From positions 7,998,001-8,062,000 of the forward strand of contig NZ_CP107796.1 in NCBI RefSeq assembly GCF_036345995.1: a DNA stretch of 64,000 bases, written 5' to 3'. Shown here piece after piece: positions 1 through 8,432 of the stretch. Each line of letters opens with the position of its first letter. The stretch's first letter is position 1. The notes under the pieces were generated by a model. The model ran no database searches. It was not told the DNA's origin and saw nothing but the letters and a program-made list of their open reading frames with translations. The translations under genes and the position numbers were made by a program. This stretch comes from Streptomyces sp. NBC_00557 (GTDB taxonomy: Bacteria; Actinomycetota; Actinomycetes; Streptomycetales; Streptomycetaceae).

Positions 1-487
1 CCGGAACGTTCCAGGCGATCCCGAAGTACACCGGTGTCGTGCCGAGCCCGTCCTTGCTCACCGTGGGCGCCACATCCGTGACCGTGAGCCGCTGGTGACT
101 GTGCGCCGCAAGCTGGGTGAAGCCCCGGGTCAACGCCTGCTCGAGGGACGCTCCGTCGGCCTTGGCCACGTACAGCACGGCATGTCTGCCCTGGGCGGCG
201 AAACCTGCCACGGCGTCCCGGTCCAGCACCGCCCGGCGGGCCGCTCGGGCGTCTGCCACGGCGGTGACGTCGAATCCGCCAGGATGCTGCCGCTGGAGTG
301 CGCTGTCGACCTTCCGTTCCACTGCGAGATCGGCCACCACGAGCTTCGCGTGGTGGGGCTGAGGCTGGTGAAAGGCCATGGGGAAGGAGAACAGGAGGCC
401 GAGGAAGAGCACCGCCGGGATCGTGAGGGTCTCCGCCAGGACTCTGGCCCGGGAGGTGCCTCGGGGACGCTCGATGCGGTGTTTCAC
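1..487 (-). CDS. ABC-2/DUF3533-like membrane protein, N-terminal part, cut by window edge
   Basis: An open frame on the minus strand starts with GTG at 487 and runs off the window start, so only about 162 residues are visible. It opens with a basic segment and then one hydrophobic helix (IPAVLFLGLLFSFPMAF), followed by a soluble part with HHAKLVVADLAV and TTPVYFGIAWNVP. A first helix followed by a large extracytoplasmic domain is the plan of YhgE/Pip and DUF3533 proteins related to ABC-2 permeases. It is divergent from the TetR gene at 742, which probably controls it, since the two palindromes lie between them. The family call is an inference from fold order. The start codon has only a weak ribosome site (GGGATGG). 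Confidence 0.5.
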   Translation of the reverse strand, partial: MKHRIERPRGTSRARVLAETLTIPAVLFLGLLFSFPMAFHQPQPHHAKLVVADLAVERKVDSALQRQHPGGFDVTAVADARAARRAVLDRDAVAGFAAQGRHAVLYVAKADGASLEQALTRGFTQLAAHSHQRLTVTDVAPTVSKDGLGTTPVYFGIAWNVP

Positions 488-680
488 AGGACCATCCCTC
501 GCAGGCCGAGGCGAGCCACGTCGAAGAGCCCGTGGGGCACGCAGCGGACCGGGTGCTCCCCGCTGCCCGGGCCGCCTCTCCTGGGCCGCCAGTTCTGCCC
601 TGCTCGCGGTCCAACCAGTTTCACGGCGCCCCTCTCGGCTGTGCCGCGCCCGGCCCTCGCCATGGCGCCACTCAATTAAT

Positions 681-732
681 GTACCGATCGGCACATCTAC
701 GTCTGGTGGACCATACGCGTACCGGTCGGTAC
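681..732. promoter_or_regulatory. Pair of TetR-type operators between divergent genes
   Basis: Two near-identical palindromes lie in the 254-bp divergent gap. GTACCGATCGGCAC is at 681-694 and GTACCGGTCGGTAC at 719-732, 38 bp apart. The second is a perfect GTACCG-N2-CGGTAC dyad. TACAGT (730-735) overlaps the second and AATGTA (678-683, TACATT on the minus strand) overlaps the first. Each could be the -10 box of one divergent promoter, so one repressor could close both. Confidence 0.6.
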
Positions 733-741
733 AGTCAAAGG

Positions 742-1311
742 GTGCCTCGCCCCGTCAATGCCGAAAAGCGCGCCGAACTGCTGAAGCAGGTGGTGCACCA
801 CCTCCAGCACCACGGCGTGGCGCAGATGTCGCTGAGTCCGCTCGCCGAGTCGATCGGCACCACCAAGCGCATGCTTCTGTACTACTTCGGCAGCCGCGAG
901 AACCTGCTGGCCCAGGCGCTGGCCGCCTGCCGTCCCGACGCCCACGCGATGTTCGACGATGTCCGCGACGTCGCGGGACTGCGCAAGGCGGCCGAAACCC
1001 TGTGGGAGGCGATGACCGTCGGGGAGCAGTCCGGACCGATCCGCATGCTGCTGCAGCTGCTCAGCCTGGCCGCCACCGATCCCGAGCAGTACGGCGACAT
1101 CGCGGCCGAGACCGTCGAGGTCATGATCGCCCCCATCGCCGCCGCCTACGTACGCCTGGGTCACTCGCCAGAGCAGGCGCGGGCAGGGGCCACGCTCCTC
1201 GTCTCCGGCCTGCGCGGTCTGTGCCAGGACCGCTTGGTGACCCATGACGTCGCCCGCACCGATGCGGCCGCCGGCCGACTCATCAGGGATGCGGTCGCGG
1301 CGGCCGACTGA
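742..1311 (+). CDS. TetR/AcrR family transcriptional regulator
   Basis: This is a 189-residue one-component regulator. The N-terminal helix-turn-helix spans roughly residues 5-55 and ends in the typical TetR motif RMLLYYFGSRENLL. The rest is an all-helical ligand-binding domain. I chose the GTG at 742 because upstream codons run through the operator palindromes and the protein then starts at the usual TetR length. The likely targets are its own gene and the divergent membrane protein ending at 487. Its HTH closely resembles that of the TetR at 54798-55397 (both have RMLLYYFG), so the two are probably related. Ligand unknown. Confidence 0.85.
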   Translation: MPRPVNAEKRAELLKQVVHHLQHHGVAQMSLSPLAESIGTTKRMLLYYFGSRENLLAQALAACRPDAHAMFDDVRDVAGLRKAAETLWEAMTVGEQSGPIRMLLQLLSLAATDPEQYGDIAAETVEVMIAPIAAAYVRLGHSPEQARAGATLLVSGLRGLCQDRLVTHDVARTDAAAGRLIRDAVAAAD

Positions 1312-1640
1312 CGGGGCCGAGCCGGCTCACGAGCTCGGCCGAGCGGTGGCCCGCTCTCGCGTGGGCCATGCCCAGCCGGTCGCCGGCCGCCGGGCTGCCG
1401 TAGCAGACGGGCGACCGTACATGAGGGAGGGCGGCGATCAGGCCGCGGCTACTGCGGCGAAGCTCGGCAGCAGGTGAATCACGAGTGCGCACGCCACAAC
1501 ACTGGAGTGCGCATCTGCGAGCGTGCCGGGCCCGCCACTGTGCCGGGCGCCGGTGCCGCCGGGCGCCGTCGGTGATCTCCGCGTCTGCAGTATGGCCTGC
1601 TGACGTGGAGGGGCCGGTGCATGCGCGGCATAGTTGCAGT
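1312..1640. other. Gap without a recognisable gene
   Basis: Apart from the hairpin at 1315-1340, this 329-bp stretch shows no convincing reading frame. Upstream in-frame codons of the phosphatase gene extend into it, but the residues have no PAS character. It should hold the promoter of the phosphatase. Confidence 0.4.
1315..1340 (+). terminator. Hairpin just after the TetR stop codon
   Basis: GGCCGAGC (1315-1322) pairs with GCTCGGCC (1333-1340) across a 10-nt loop, four bases after the TGA. A GC stem without a U-tract is the usual form in Streptomyces. Confidence 0.5.
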
Positions 1641-3701
1641 ATGTCCACTGATGGTCCCGCGAGATCGTCAGCCGAAGACCGGGCTGTGCCCTCGGGTGAC
1701 GTCCTGGCAGTGCTCAGTGCCGACATGGCGGTGTCGGTGTGGGCCGGGGCCGCAGAACGCCTATGGGGTTATTCGGCTGACGAAGTACTCCACCGTCCTG
1801 TCGAGGGGCTGCTGGTTTCCGGAAGCCCGGATACTCCCCTTGTCTCTGCCGACGGCCCTTGGTCAGGGCGGGTGCGGATCCGCCGCCGTGACGGCCGCGA
1901 GGCAACCGCGGATCTGCGGCTTACTCCTCTGGACCCGGACGCCGGTGGGAGTTGGCTCCTGTGGGGGCCGAACACCTTCGGCCGGCCGGGCCTGGAGCCG
2001 GCGGCTGTGGAGCCGCTGTTCCACCGCTCGCCGATCGGTCTGGCCATCTGGGACCGGGAGTTGCGATGCGTCTGGTTCAACGACAGCGTTCACAATCAGG
2101 ACCTCTACGGCTCCGAGCCGGAGTTGGGCGGCCATGTCACCGACGTGGTCCGCAGCCGTCAACCGGAGTTTCTCCAATACGCCATGGAGATCGTGCTGTC
2201 CACCGGTGTGCCGGTCCTCGGGCATGAACTGCGGCCGACCGAGGCGCGGGCGAACGACGGTCCCTACAGTGTCGCCCTGATCCGTCTCGATGGACCGGAC
2301 GGCCGGCCCCTCGGCGTGTGTTCCATGGCCGTACAGGCCGGCATGGGCCAGAAGTGCGGACGACTCGGCTTGCTCAACGAAGCGAGAAGCCGCATCGGGA
2401 CGGATCTGGACCCGTTGGTCACCAGCCAGAGGCTGGCGGAGACGGCGGTACCGAATCTCGCCGACTACGTCACCATCGACCTCGTCGAAGCGGCCTCACC
2501 GGACAAGGAGCCGTTGAGACGCCTCAAGCCCACCGACACCAGCATCCCCGGCTTCTACCGTGCCGGTGCCGCTTCCATCCACGAGGATCTCCGCGAGTCC
2601 CTGTGGGCGCGCGGAACGCCGGTCTACGTCCCGCAGGCATCCCCTTTCACCGCCGTACTCACAAGTCGTAGATCCCACTTCGAACCCGTTCTCGACACCT
2701 CGCCCGGTAGCTGGCTCGCCGGCGATCCGGACCGGGCCCGGGTCATACGTCAGACCGGGATGCATTCCCTCATGATCGTGCCCCTCCAGGCGCGCGGTGC
2801 GGTGCTCGGCATCGCCGTCTTCGTGCGCAGCCGGAACCCGGTCCCGTTCAGCAGGACGGACCTCACTCTTGCCGAGGAGCTCTCGGCCCGGGCCGCGCTG
2901 ATCATCGACAACGCCCTGCGGTACACACGGGAGCGGACGGCCGCGCTGGCGATACAACGCGACCTGATGCCTCACCACTTGTCAGGCGGCGACACAGTCG
3001 AGGTGGCCACCCGCTATGTGCCGGCGGACACGGACAGGTGCGTCGGCGGCGACTGGTTCGACGTCATCCAACTGTCCCGTTCCCGCGTCGCCCTGGTCGT
3101 CGGAGACGTCGTCGGGCACGGTGTCAACGCAGCCCTGACCATGGGACGCCTGCGCGCCACAGTCCGTGCGCTCAGCAAACTGGAAGTACCGCCCGACGAA
3201 CTTCTGCGGCTCATGGATGAACTCGCCATGGACATCGCCCGTGACTGTTCCGACGAAGGCGAAGGCGCTTCCGCAGAACCGGTCATCGGGGCCACCTGCC
3301 TCTACGGTGTGTACGACCCCGGAACCCGGCGATGCACCTTTTCCAGTGCCGGCCACCCACCGCCCCTCATCGTCTCCCCGGCCGGATCGGCCGACTTCGC
3401 CGAGGTACCTCCGGGCGCGCCCATCGGGGTGGGACTGGGGTCCTTCGAATCGGCCGAGGTGGAGGTCGCGGACGACAGCGTGATGGCGCTGTACAGCGAC
3501 GGGCTGATCGAGATGGACCGCGACGTCGACCGCGGGCTGCAAGAGCTCCGCACCGCTCTCGGCACCCCCGCTGCCAGTCTGGACGACCTCTGCGCATCGG
3601 TCGTCGACACCCTGGCCCCTGACAGACCGGTCGACGACGACATCACCCTGCTCCTTGCCCGCACCCGCCCGGCCGCGGCACAGCTGACCGTTCCAGAATG
3701 A
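1641..3701 (+). CDS. PAS-PAS-GAF-PP2C (SpoIIE/RsbU-type) serine phosphatase
   Basis: This is a 686-residue cytoplasmic signalling phosphatase, a class that dephosphorylates anti-anti-sigma proteins. The order is PAS 1 (about 20-125, with ERLWGYSADEV), PAS 2 (about 130-235, FHRSPIGLAIWDREL), GAF (about 240-410) and PP2C (about 430-680). The four metal-binding signatures are intact: GGDWFDV, GDVVGHG, YSDGLIE and DDDITLLL. There is no C-terminal HATPase domain. The ATG at 1641 was chosen because the PAS domain begins shortly after it, although its ribosome site is weak and further in-frame starts lie upstream (1485, 1605). It stands alone, with no sigma or anti-sigma gene beside it, so its partner is encoded elsewhere. 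Confidence 0.88.
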   Translation: MSTDGPARSSAEDRAVPSGDVLAVLSADMAVSVWAGAAERLWGYSADEVLHRPVEGLLVSGSPDTPLVSADGPWSGRVRIRRRDGREATADLRLTPLDPDAGGSWLLWGPNTFGRPGLEPAAVEPLFHRSPIGLAIWDRELRCVWFNDSVHNQDLYGSEPELGGHVTDVVRSRQPEFLQYAMEIVLSTGVPVLGHELRPTEARANDGPYSVALIRLDGPDGRPLGVCSMAVQAGMGQKCGRLGLLNEARSRIGTDLDPLVTSQRLAETAVPNLADYVTIDLVEAASPDKEPLRRLKPTDTSIPGFYRAGAASIHEDLRESLWARGTPVYVPQASPFTAVLTSRRSHFEPVLDTSPGSWLAGDPDRARVIRQTGMHSLMIVPLQARGAVLGIAVFVRSRNPVPFSRTDLTLAEELSARAALIIDNALRYTRERTAALAIQRDLMPHHLSGGDTVEVATRYVPADTDRCVGGDWFDVIQLSRSRVALVVGDVVGHGVNAALTMGRLRATVRALSKLEVPPDELLRLMDELAMDIARDCSDEGEGASAEPVIGATCLYGVYDPGTRRCTFSSAGHPPPLIVSPAGSADFAEVPPGAPIGVGLGSFESAEVEVADDSVMALYSDGLIEMDRDVDRGLQELRTALGTPAASLDDLCASVVDTLAPDRPVDDDITLLLARTRPAAAQLTVPE

Positions 3702-3889
3702 CGAGCTCGGGGCGTCCCTGCCTGGATCACGGGCTCGAGATCACGGGGCATACGGGCAGGCACACCCGTCCTGCGCACAGCTACCGGACCACTACTGCCC
3801 GCATACGATCTGAGCTGGGATCGCGCACATTTTCCGGTCTCCCATCCACGCCCCGCCGGTATACCTGACGCGCAACCGGCCCGGATCCG

Positions 3890-4189
3890 TCACACTGCGT
3901 CGAAGTCCGACCGGGGCCTGACCTCCACGATGAAGTCCGCATCCGTCATGTCGCCCTCTTCGTCATGCCAGAGGAAGACCCGCACGTGCATCGCGTGGTG
4001 GAGGCCGGTCATCTCCCACTCGGTCATCAGGTCGGCGACGATGCGGCCGATGGCGTGCTTTGCGCCCTCGGCGGTGTCGGGCGCGGTGATCGCACCGTGC
4101 CACCGGTCCGGGTCACTGCCGTAGGGGCGCCAGCCTTCGGAGCCGTGCGGTTCGAACACCCGGTACACCCAGTCCGTGGTGGTGTTCAT
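3890..4189 (-). CDS. Small conserved-type hypothetical protein
   Basis: This is a 99-residue protein I cannot assign. It is acidic and soluble, with WVYRVFEPHGSEGWRPYG near the start and FLWHDEEGDMTDADFIVEV near the end. It has no signal peptide or membrane helix. I chose the ATG at 4189 because AGGATCGG stands eight bases upstream; a longer start at 4210 lacks such a site. It sits alone between the phosphatase and the SGNH hydrolase, on the same strand as the latter but 266 bp away, so co-transcription is doubtful. Gene-like codon use and a good ribosome site support it. Confidence 0.65.
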   Translation of the reverse strand: MNTTTDWVYRVFEPHGSEGWRPYGSDPDRWHGAITAPDTAEGAKHAIGRIVADLMTEWEMTGLHHAMHVRVFLWHDEEGDMTDADFIVEVRPRSDFDAV

Positions 4190-4455
4190 AACACCGATCC
4201 TGCCACGCAAGGAGCCTCATGTGCCGCATCGGATCGACGCCGGCCGAGCCGGGCGCCTGGAGGGGCCGATCACGCACGGGCGGTTCACCGAAGCCGGCCT
4301 GGGCGAGGAGGACCGGTGCTCGGAGTGGGGCGGGGCCATCGGGCGTCGTCTGTTCCCGCTCGGCGAGTGTGTGACCGCATCAGCGTGCGCGTCGGCGTCG
4401 CCCCTGGCCCGGTCAGGACCGACGGACAGCCGTGCGTCGGTCCCGCCGGGTGGCG

Positions 4456-5739
4456 TCAGCTGCGCAGGAGCCGTAGGTCGATCGCGTCGGCCATGGCCTT
4501 CATGCCCTGGTCGTCGGGGTGGATGTGGTCGCCCGAGTCGTAGGCCGGGTTGAGGGCGGCCGGGTTCGCCGGGTCACGCATGGTCCGGTCGAAGTCGATG
4601 ACGCCGTCGAAGGCACCGCTGGTGCGGATCCACTGGTTGACGCCCTGGCGGATCGCCTCCGCGGCCGGCGTGTAGTACCCGTTGCCCTGGTCGGGCATCA
4701 GGGTGGCGCCGATGACGTGGACGTGCGCGGCATGCGCCTCGTCGATCAGGGTGCGGTAGCCGTCGACGAGGTCCTGGGCGGTCAGCGGGCCGCCGTCGGG
4801 GCCGGCGTTGTTGCCGATGTCGTTGATGCCTTCGAAGAGGATCACGTTCTTGACGCCTGGCTGGCCGAGGGCGTCGTGCCCGAACCGCTTGAGGGCGCTG
4901 ACGCCCTGCCACAGGTTCGGTACGTCGGTGAGGACCCGGTTGCCGCCGATGCCGGCGTCGACGACGCTGAGCCGCTGCGGCCCCGGTCCGGCGCCGAGCC
5001 GGCGGCCGAGGAAGTCGGGCCACCGGCTGTAGGTGCCGGTCGAGGAGTGGTACCCGTCGGTGATGGAGTCACCGAAGGCCACGACGGTGCCCCGCGCCGT
5101 CGGCGACGCGACGTCCAGCCCTGCCAGGTAGTACCAGGAGGTCGTGGTGGTGCCGAAGGCGGCGGCACTGTCGTCACCGGCGTGGTTCCCGGAGGCGATG
5201 TAGGTGGTGTCGAACGCGTCGGAGTGCCAGGTCGACGTTCCCGTCGTACCCGGCACGTAGAGGCTGACGAGCAGGTTCTCCCCGGCGCTGACGGTGATCG
5301 GGACGACGTCGCTGACCGCCTCCTCGCCGGCGGGGATCGTGAGGTGGCGGAGTCCGCCGAAGGTGATGTTGCGTGTGGTGCCGCGCGTGGCCTCTCCGCC
5401 GCTCGCCTGGACGGCCACGTCCACGGCGCTGACCTCGAGCGGGGTGGTGCTGTACCGGTTGGACAGGGTGATGCGGGCGCCCGAACCCGAGACGCTGCTG
5501 TGCGCCACCATGCGGATGGTCTGGTCGGTGAAGGACGGGCCGCCGGTCGTCATGCTGGGCGACCAGGCACTGACCCGGGTGCCCTTGCTCTGTGACGAGG
5601 GCGTGGCGGCGCTTGCCGCATGCGCGGTGCTCAGCGGAACCGCCGTCAGGACCAAGCCGGTCAGCGCGCCGAACACGGACAGCAGGGCGCTGCGACGCGG
5701 CCGGCGGCCCGTCGTCGTGCTTCTCTCTTGCGGGGACAT
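4456..5739 (-). CDS. Secreted SGNH/GDSL hydrolase (esterase-like)
   Basis: This is a 427-residue exported hydrolase. A signal peptide covers about residues 1-45 (basic start, LSVFGALTGLVLTAVPLSTAHA). A beta-rich region follows, then the SGNH core: block I VVAFGDSITDG with the nucleophile Ser, block II GIGGNRVL, block III EGINDIG, and block V DHIHPDDQG with the catalytic Asp/His pair. Relatives remove acetyl or other ester groups from polysaccharides. The start at 5739 follows GGAGAG at good spacing; the longer start at 5772 does not. It begins 36 bp after the GH95 gene on the same strand, so the two probably form one operon for trimming plant cell-wall glycans. The exact ester substrate is not known. 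Confidence 0.82.
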   Translation of the reverse strand: MSPQERSTTTGRRPRRSALLSVFGALTGLVLTAVPLSTAHAASAATPSSQSKGTRVSAWSPSMTTGGPSFTDQTIRMVAHSSVSGSGARITLSNRYSTTPLEVSAVDVAVQASGGEATRGTTRNITFGGLRHLTIPAGEEAVSDVVPITVSAGENLLVSLYVPGTTGTSTWHSDAFDTTYIASGNHAGDDSAAAFGTTTTSWYYLAGLDVASPTARGTVVAFGDSITDGYHSSTGTYSRWPDFLGRRLGAGPGPQRLSVVDAGIGGNRVLTDVPNLWQGVSALKRFGHDALGQPGVKNVILFEGINDIGNNAGPDGGPLTAQDLVDGYRTLIDEAHAAHVHVIGATLMPDQGNGYYTPAAEAIRQGVNQWIRTSGAFDGVIDFDRTMRDPANPAALNPAYDSGDHIHPDDQGMKAMADAIDLRLLRS

Positions 5740-5775
5740 CGGCGATCTCTCCACTCTTCTCGAAGTCCGCATTCC

Positions 5776-8211
5776 TCAGCCGAAATCGCGCAGGGTGACG
5801 GACTCACCGGGCTTGAGGCTGACCCTCCGCGAGGTGCCGCCCGAAAGAACGGTCATGTCCCGGCCGCCGACGCTCTGCAGCGTCAGCTGCGTGACCTTGC
5901 CGTTCTTCCACTTCAGGGCGGCGACGAAGCCGCCGCGGACTCCGACGCCGGACACCGAGCCGGATGCCGCCCAGGCGGCGGGCAGCGCGGGCAGCAGTTC
6001 GACGTGGCCCGGACGTGAGTAGACGAGCATCTCGATGATCGCGGAGGGGGTGCCGAAGTTGGCGTCGATCTGGAAGATGCCGCGGCCTTGTCCCATGTCC
6101 ATGATGTCGAAGAGGTTCGGCGCGGTGCCGTTGCTGCCGTTCACCGACGGCTTCAGGTTGTTGACGACCAGCTGATAGGCCTTCTCCGCGTTCTTCAGCC
6201 GTGACCAGCACAGGCTGCGCCAGGCGTTGGACCATCCGTAGCTGTTCACACCGCGGGCGGTCAGCAGAGCGGTCGCGCCGGCGAGGATGTCCTTCGGCGT
6301 GGAGTCGTCCGGGCGGATCCGGTCGCCGGGGAAGAGACCGATGAGCGGTGAGAGGTGCCGGTGTGTGGTCTCGCCGAGGTTGTCGGGTGACATCCACTCC
6401 TCCAGCCAGCCGGTCTTGGGGCTGACCACGGGCAGGTACAGGCGCCCGCGCAGACCGTCGACGGTCGCGCCGTAGGAGGTGTCCCTGCCGAGCACCTGGG
6501 TCGCGGTGCGGTAGTTGCCGAAGAGGTTCCACACCAGTTCCTGGGCGTAGGTGATGCCCTTGGCGTCCAGCGGACCCTGCTCGGGCGACCAGTCGCTGTC
6601 GGCGACGAGGACCTCGCGCGAGGCACCGGAGGCGTCGGTGACCGTCGTGGTGATGAGACGGGCCTCCCAGAACTGAACGGCGCCCTTGAGGAGGGGGTAG
6701 ATCTTCTGGAGGTAGGCGCGGTCCTGGGTGTACTCGTAGTGCTCGAACAGGCTCTGGCAGAGCCAGGCGTTGCCGGCCGGATGCCACCACCAGCCGCCAC
6801 CGCCGTAGGGGTTGGTGGAGATGGCCACGGTCCAACCGGCCAGCCTGCCGCTGGAGTTGCGATATCTGTTGGACGGGCTGTTGAACAGCCGCCGGGTGAC
6901 GTCGGTCCAGGAGGGCAGCTGCGCGAGGCAGTAGTCCGCGAAGGCGTCGAAGCAGCCGGACAGACCGGCACGGTCGGCCATCCAGTAGTTCATCTGGACG
7001 TTGATGTCGGTGTGGTAGTCGCCCATCCAGTCCGGGTCGTTGCCGTCCAGCCACGGACCCTGCAGGCCCATGGGGAGGCTGCCACGCGACCCGGAGATCA
7101 TCAGATAGCGGCCGAACTGCAGGTAGGCGGCTTCGAGTTCGGGGTCGGGCACGTCGTCCCGGTAGCGGGCCTGCACCCGTTGCCAGGTGTCCAGGCTGCG
7201 CTGCGCGGCGGACGACGTGCCGAGGTCGATGTCCAACTGCTCGAACACCGGGCGGAAGTCGGCGACGTGCGTGTGCAGCAGGGTGCTCGCGGAGTGGGCG
7301 GCGGCGTTGCGGACCTTGGTCCGCGCCAGGCGCTCCGGGTCCAGGGACGGGTCACGGAATCCGGCGGCCGCGTCGGGCACGTAGTTGGTGCCGCCGCTGA
7401 CCACGACGGTGAGGTCCTTGCAGCCGCTGAAGGAGATCGCCGTGCCGTCGACGGCGATCGTGCCGCTGCTGCTGCGGGCCGTGACGGCGGCGCCGTACTT
7501 CAGCCCGTTGGAGAAGGAGGCGCCGAACGAGGCGTAGTGCCCGGCGTCGTCGGCCCGGGTGGTCTCGCCGTGGGTGCCGGCGAGGGTCACGGTACCGGTA
7601 TAGGAGCCGCCGCCCTGCTGGGAGAAGTACAGGACGATGACGTCGTCGGGGCGGCTGGCGAAGATCTGCCGCCGGTAGGTGACACCGGACAGGTCGTAGG
7701 AGACGCCGACGAACCCTTGTGCCAGGTCGAGGGAACGGCGGTAGTTGTCGACCGAGCCCAGGTCGTGCGCGGGGATGTCGACGGTGAGCTTGGCCAGCAG
7801 GGTCAGGGACCCGAAGTCGTCCCGGCCGTACGGGAACTGGCCGTCGCTCTGCAGCGTGTCGTTGCGGCCGCCGGTCCACAGGGTGGCGTCGCTGATCGTC
7901 AGCAGCTCGCCGGCGGGATCATTGCTCGCGAGCGCGCCGAGGCGGCCGTTTCCCACCGGCAGGCCCTGCTGGATCATCGAGTCGGCGGAGCCCGGAGCCT
8001 GCCACCACAGCTGGTTCCTCGCGGCGGCGGCCGCGGGCAGCAGGGGCGAGGAGGTGGGGCGGGCGGGCGCCGCCGACGCGGTGAAGGAGGGCAGACCACC
8101 GAGGGCGGCGGCCGCGCCGGCGGTGGCGGCGAGAGTGAGAAAGCCCCTGCGGCTCGGGTGGTTGTCGCGTGATGCGGTGTGCGCGGTGTGCTCGGTATCC
8201 ACGTTGTGCAC
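5776..8211 (-). CDS. Glycoside hydrolase family 95 (alpha-L-fucosidase/galactosidase type), Tat-secreted
   Basis: This 811-residue enzyme begins with a twin-arginine signal (SRRGFLTLAATAG, about residues 22-45), so it is exported folded. The mature part opens with the GH95 N-terminal beta domain (WWQAPGSADSMIQQGLPVGNGRLGAL). The (alpha/alpha)6 barrel follows with INVQMNYWMAD, HPAGNAWLCQSLFEHYEYT and IFQIDANFGTPSAI, and the protein ends in a beta domain. GH95 enzymes cleave alpha-1,2-L-fucosyl or alpha-L-galactosyl side groups from xyloglucan and similar glycans. The start is a GTG at 8211 with no clear ribosome site. It is followed closely by the SGNH hydrolase and preceded by the GH27 gene, all on the minus strand. 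Confidence 0.88.
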   Translation of the reverse strand: MHNVDTEHTAHTASRDNHPSRRGFLTLAATAGAAAALGGLPSFTASAAPARPTSSPLLPAAAAARNQLWWQAPGSADSMIQQGLPVGNGRLGALASNDPAGELLTISDATLWTGGRNDTLQSDGQFPYGRDDFGSLTLLAKLTVDIPAHDLGSVDNYRRSLDLAQGFVGVSYDLSGVTYRRQIFASRPDDVIVLYFSQQGGGSYTGTVTLAGTHGETTRADDAGHYASFGASFSNGLKYGAAVTARSSSGTIAVDGTAISFSGCKDLTVVVSGGTNYVPDAAAGFRDPSLDPERLARTKVRNAAAHSASTLLHTHVADFRPVFEQLDIDLGTSSAAQRSLDTWQRVQARYRDDVPDPELEAAYLQFGRYLMISGSRGSLPMGLQGPWLDGNDPDWMGDYHTDINVQMNYWMADRAGLSGCFDAFADYCLAQLPSWTDVTRRLFNSPSNRYRNSSGRLAGWTVAISTNPYGGGGWWWHPAGNAWLCQSLFEHYEYTQDRAYLQKIYPLLKGAVQFWEARLITTTVTDASGASREVLVADSDWSPEQGPLDAKGITYAQELVWNLFGNYRTATQVLGRDTSYGATVDGLRGRLYLPVVSPKTGWLEEWMSPDNLGETTHRHLSPLIGLFPGDRIRPDDSTPKDILAGATALLTARGVNSYGWSNAWRSLCWSRLKNAEKAYQLVVNNLKPSVNGSNGTAPNLFDIMDMGQGRGIFQIDANFGTPSAIIEMLVYSRPGHVELLPALPAAWAASGSVSGVGVRGGFVAALKWKNGKVTQLTLQSVGGRDMTVLSGGTSRRVSLKPGESVTLRDFG

Positions 8212-8385
8212 TCCATGTCAGGGGAACGGCGCATGCGGGGTGACGGATCCGGGCCGTCGGGCGTTGCACGAGGCCAGGACCGGGCGTGGCCACGCCGCGG
8301 GTGCGGGACCGTGCGGGAGCGGGACGGGCCCCGGTGACCGTGTGAAGACGGGACGGGCCCGGCACCATGTGGGGGTGGGGTGGTC

Positions 8386-8404
8386 CCCGGGCGCGGGCCC
8401 CGGG
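8386..8404 (-). terminator. Possible GC hairpin after the GH27 gene
   Basis: CCCGGG at 8386-8391 and again at 8399-8404 can pair across CGCGGGC, about 30 bp past the GH27 stop. The arms are self-complementary and short, so this is tentative. If real, GH95 would need its own promoter in 8212-8385. Confidence 0.35.
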
Positions 8405-8432
8405 CCGTGTCTCCCGGAACCCGCGAGAGGGG

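Noticed and set aside
4176..4553. A plus-strand frame of 125 codons
   Set aside because: The first part has no motif and the second part is antisense to the SGNH gene.
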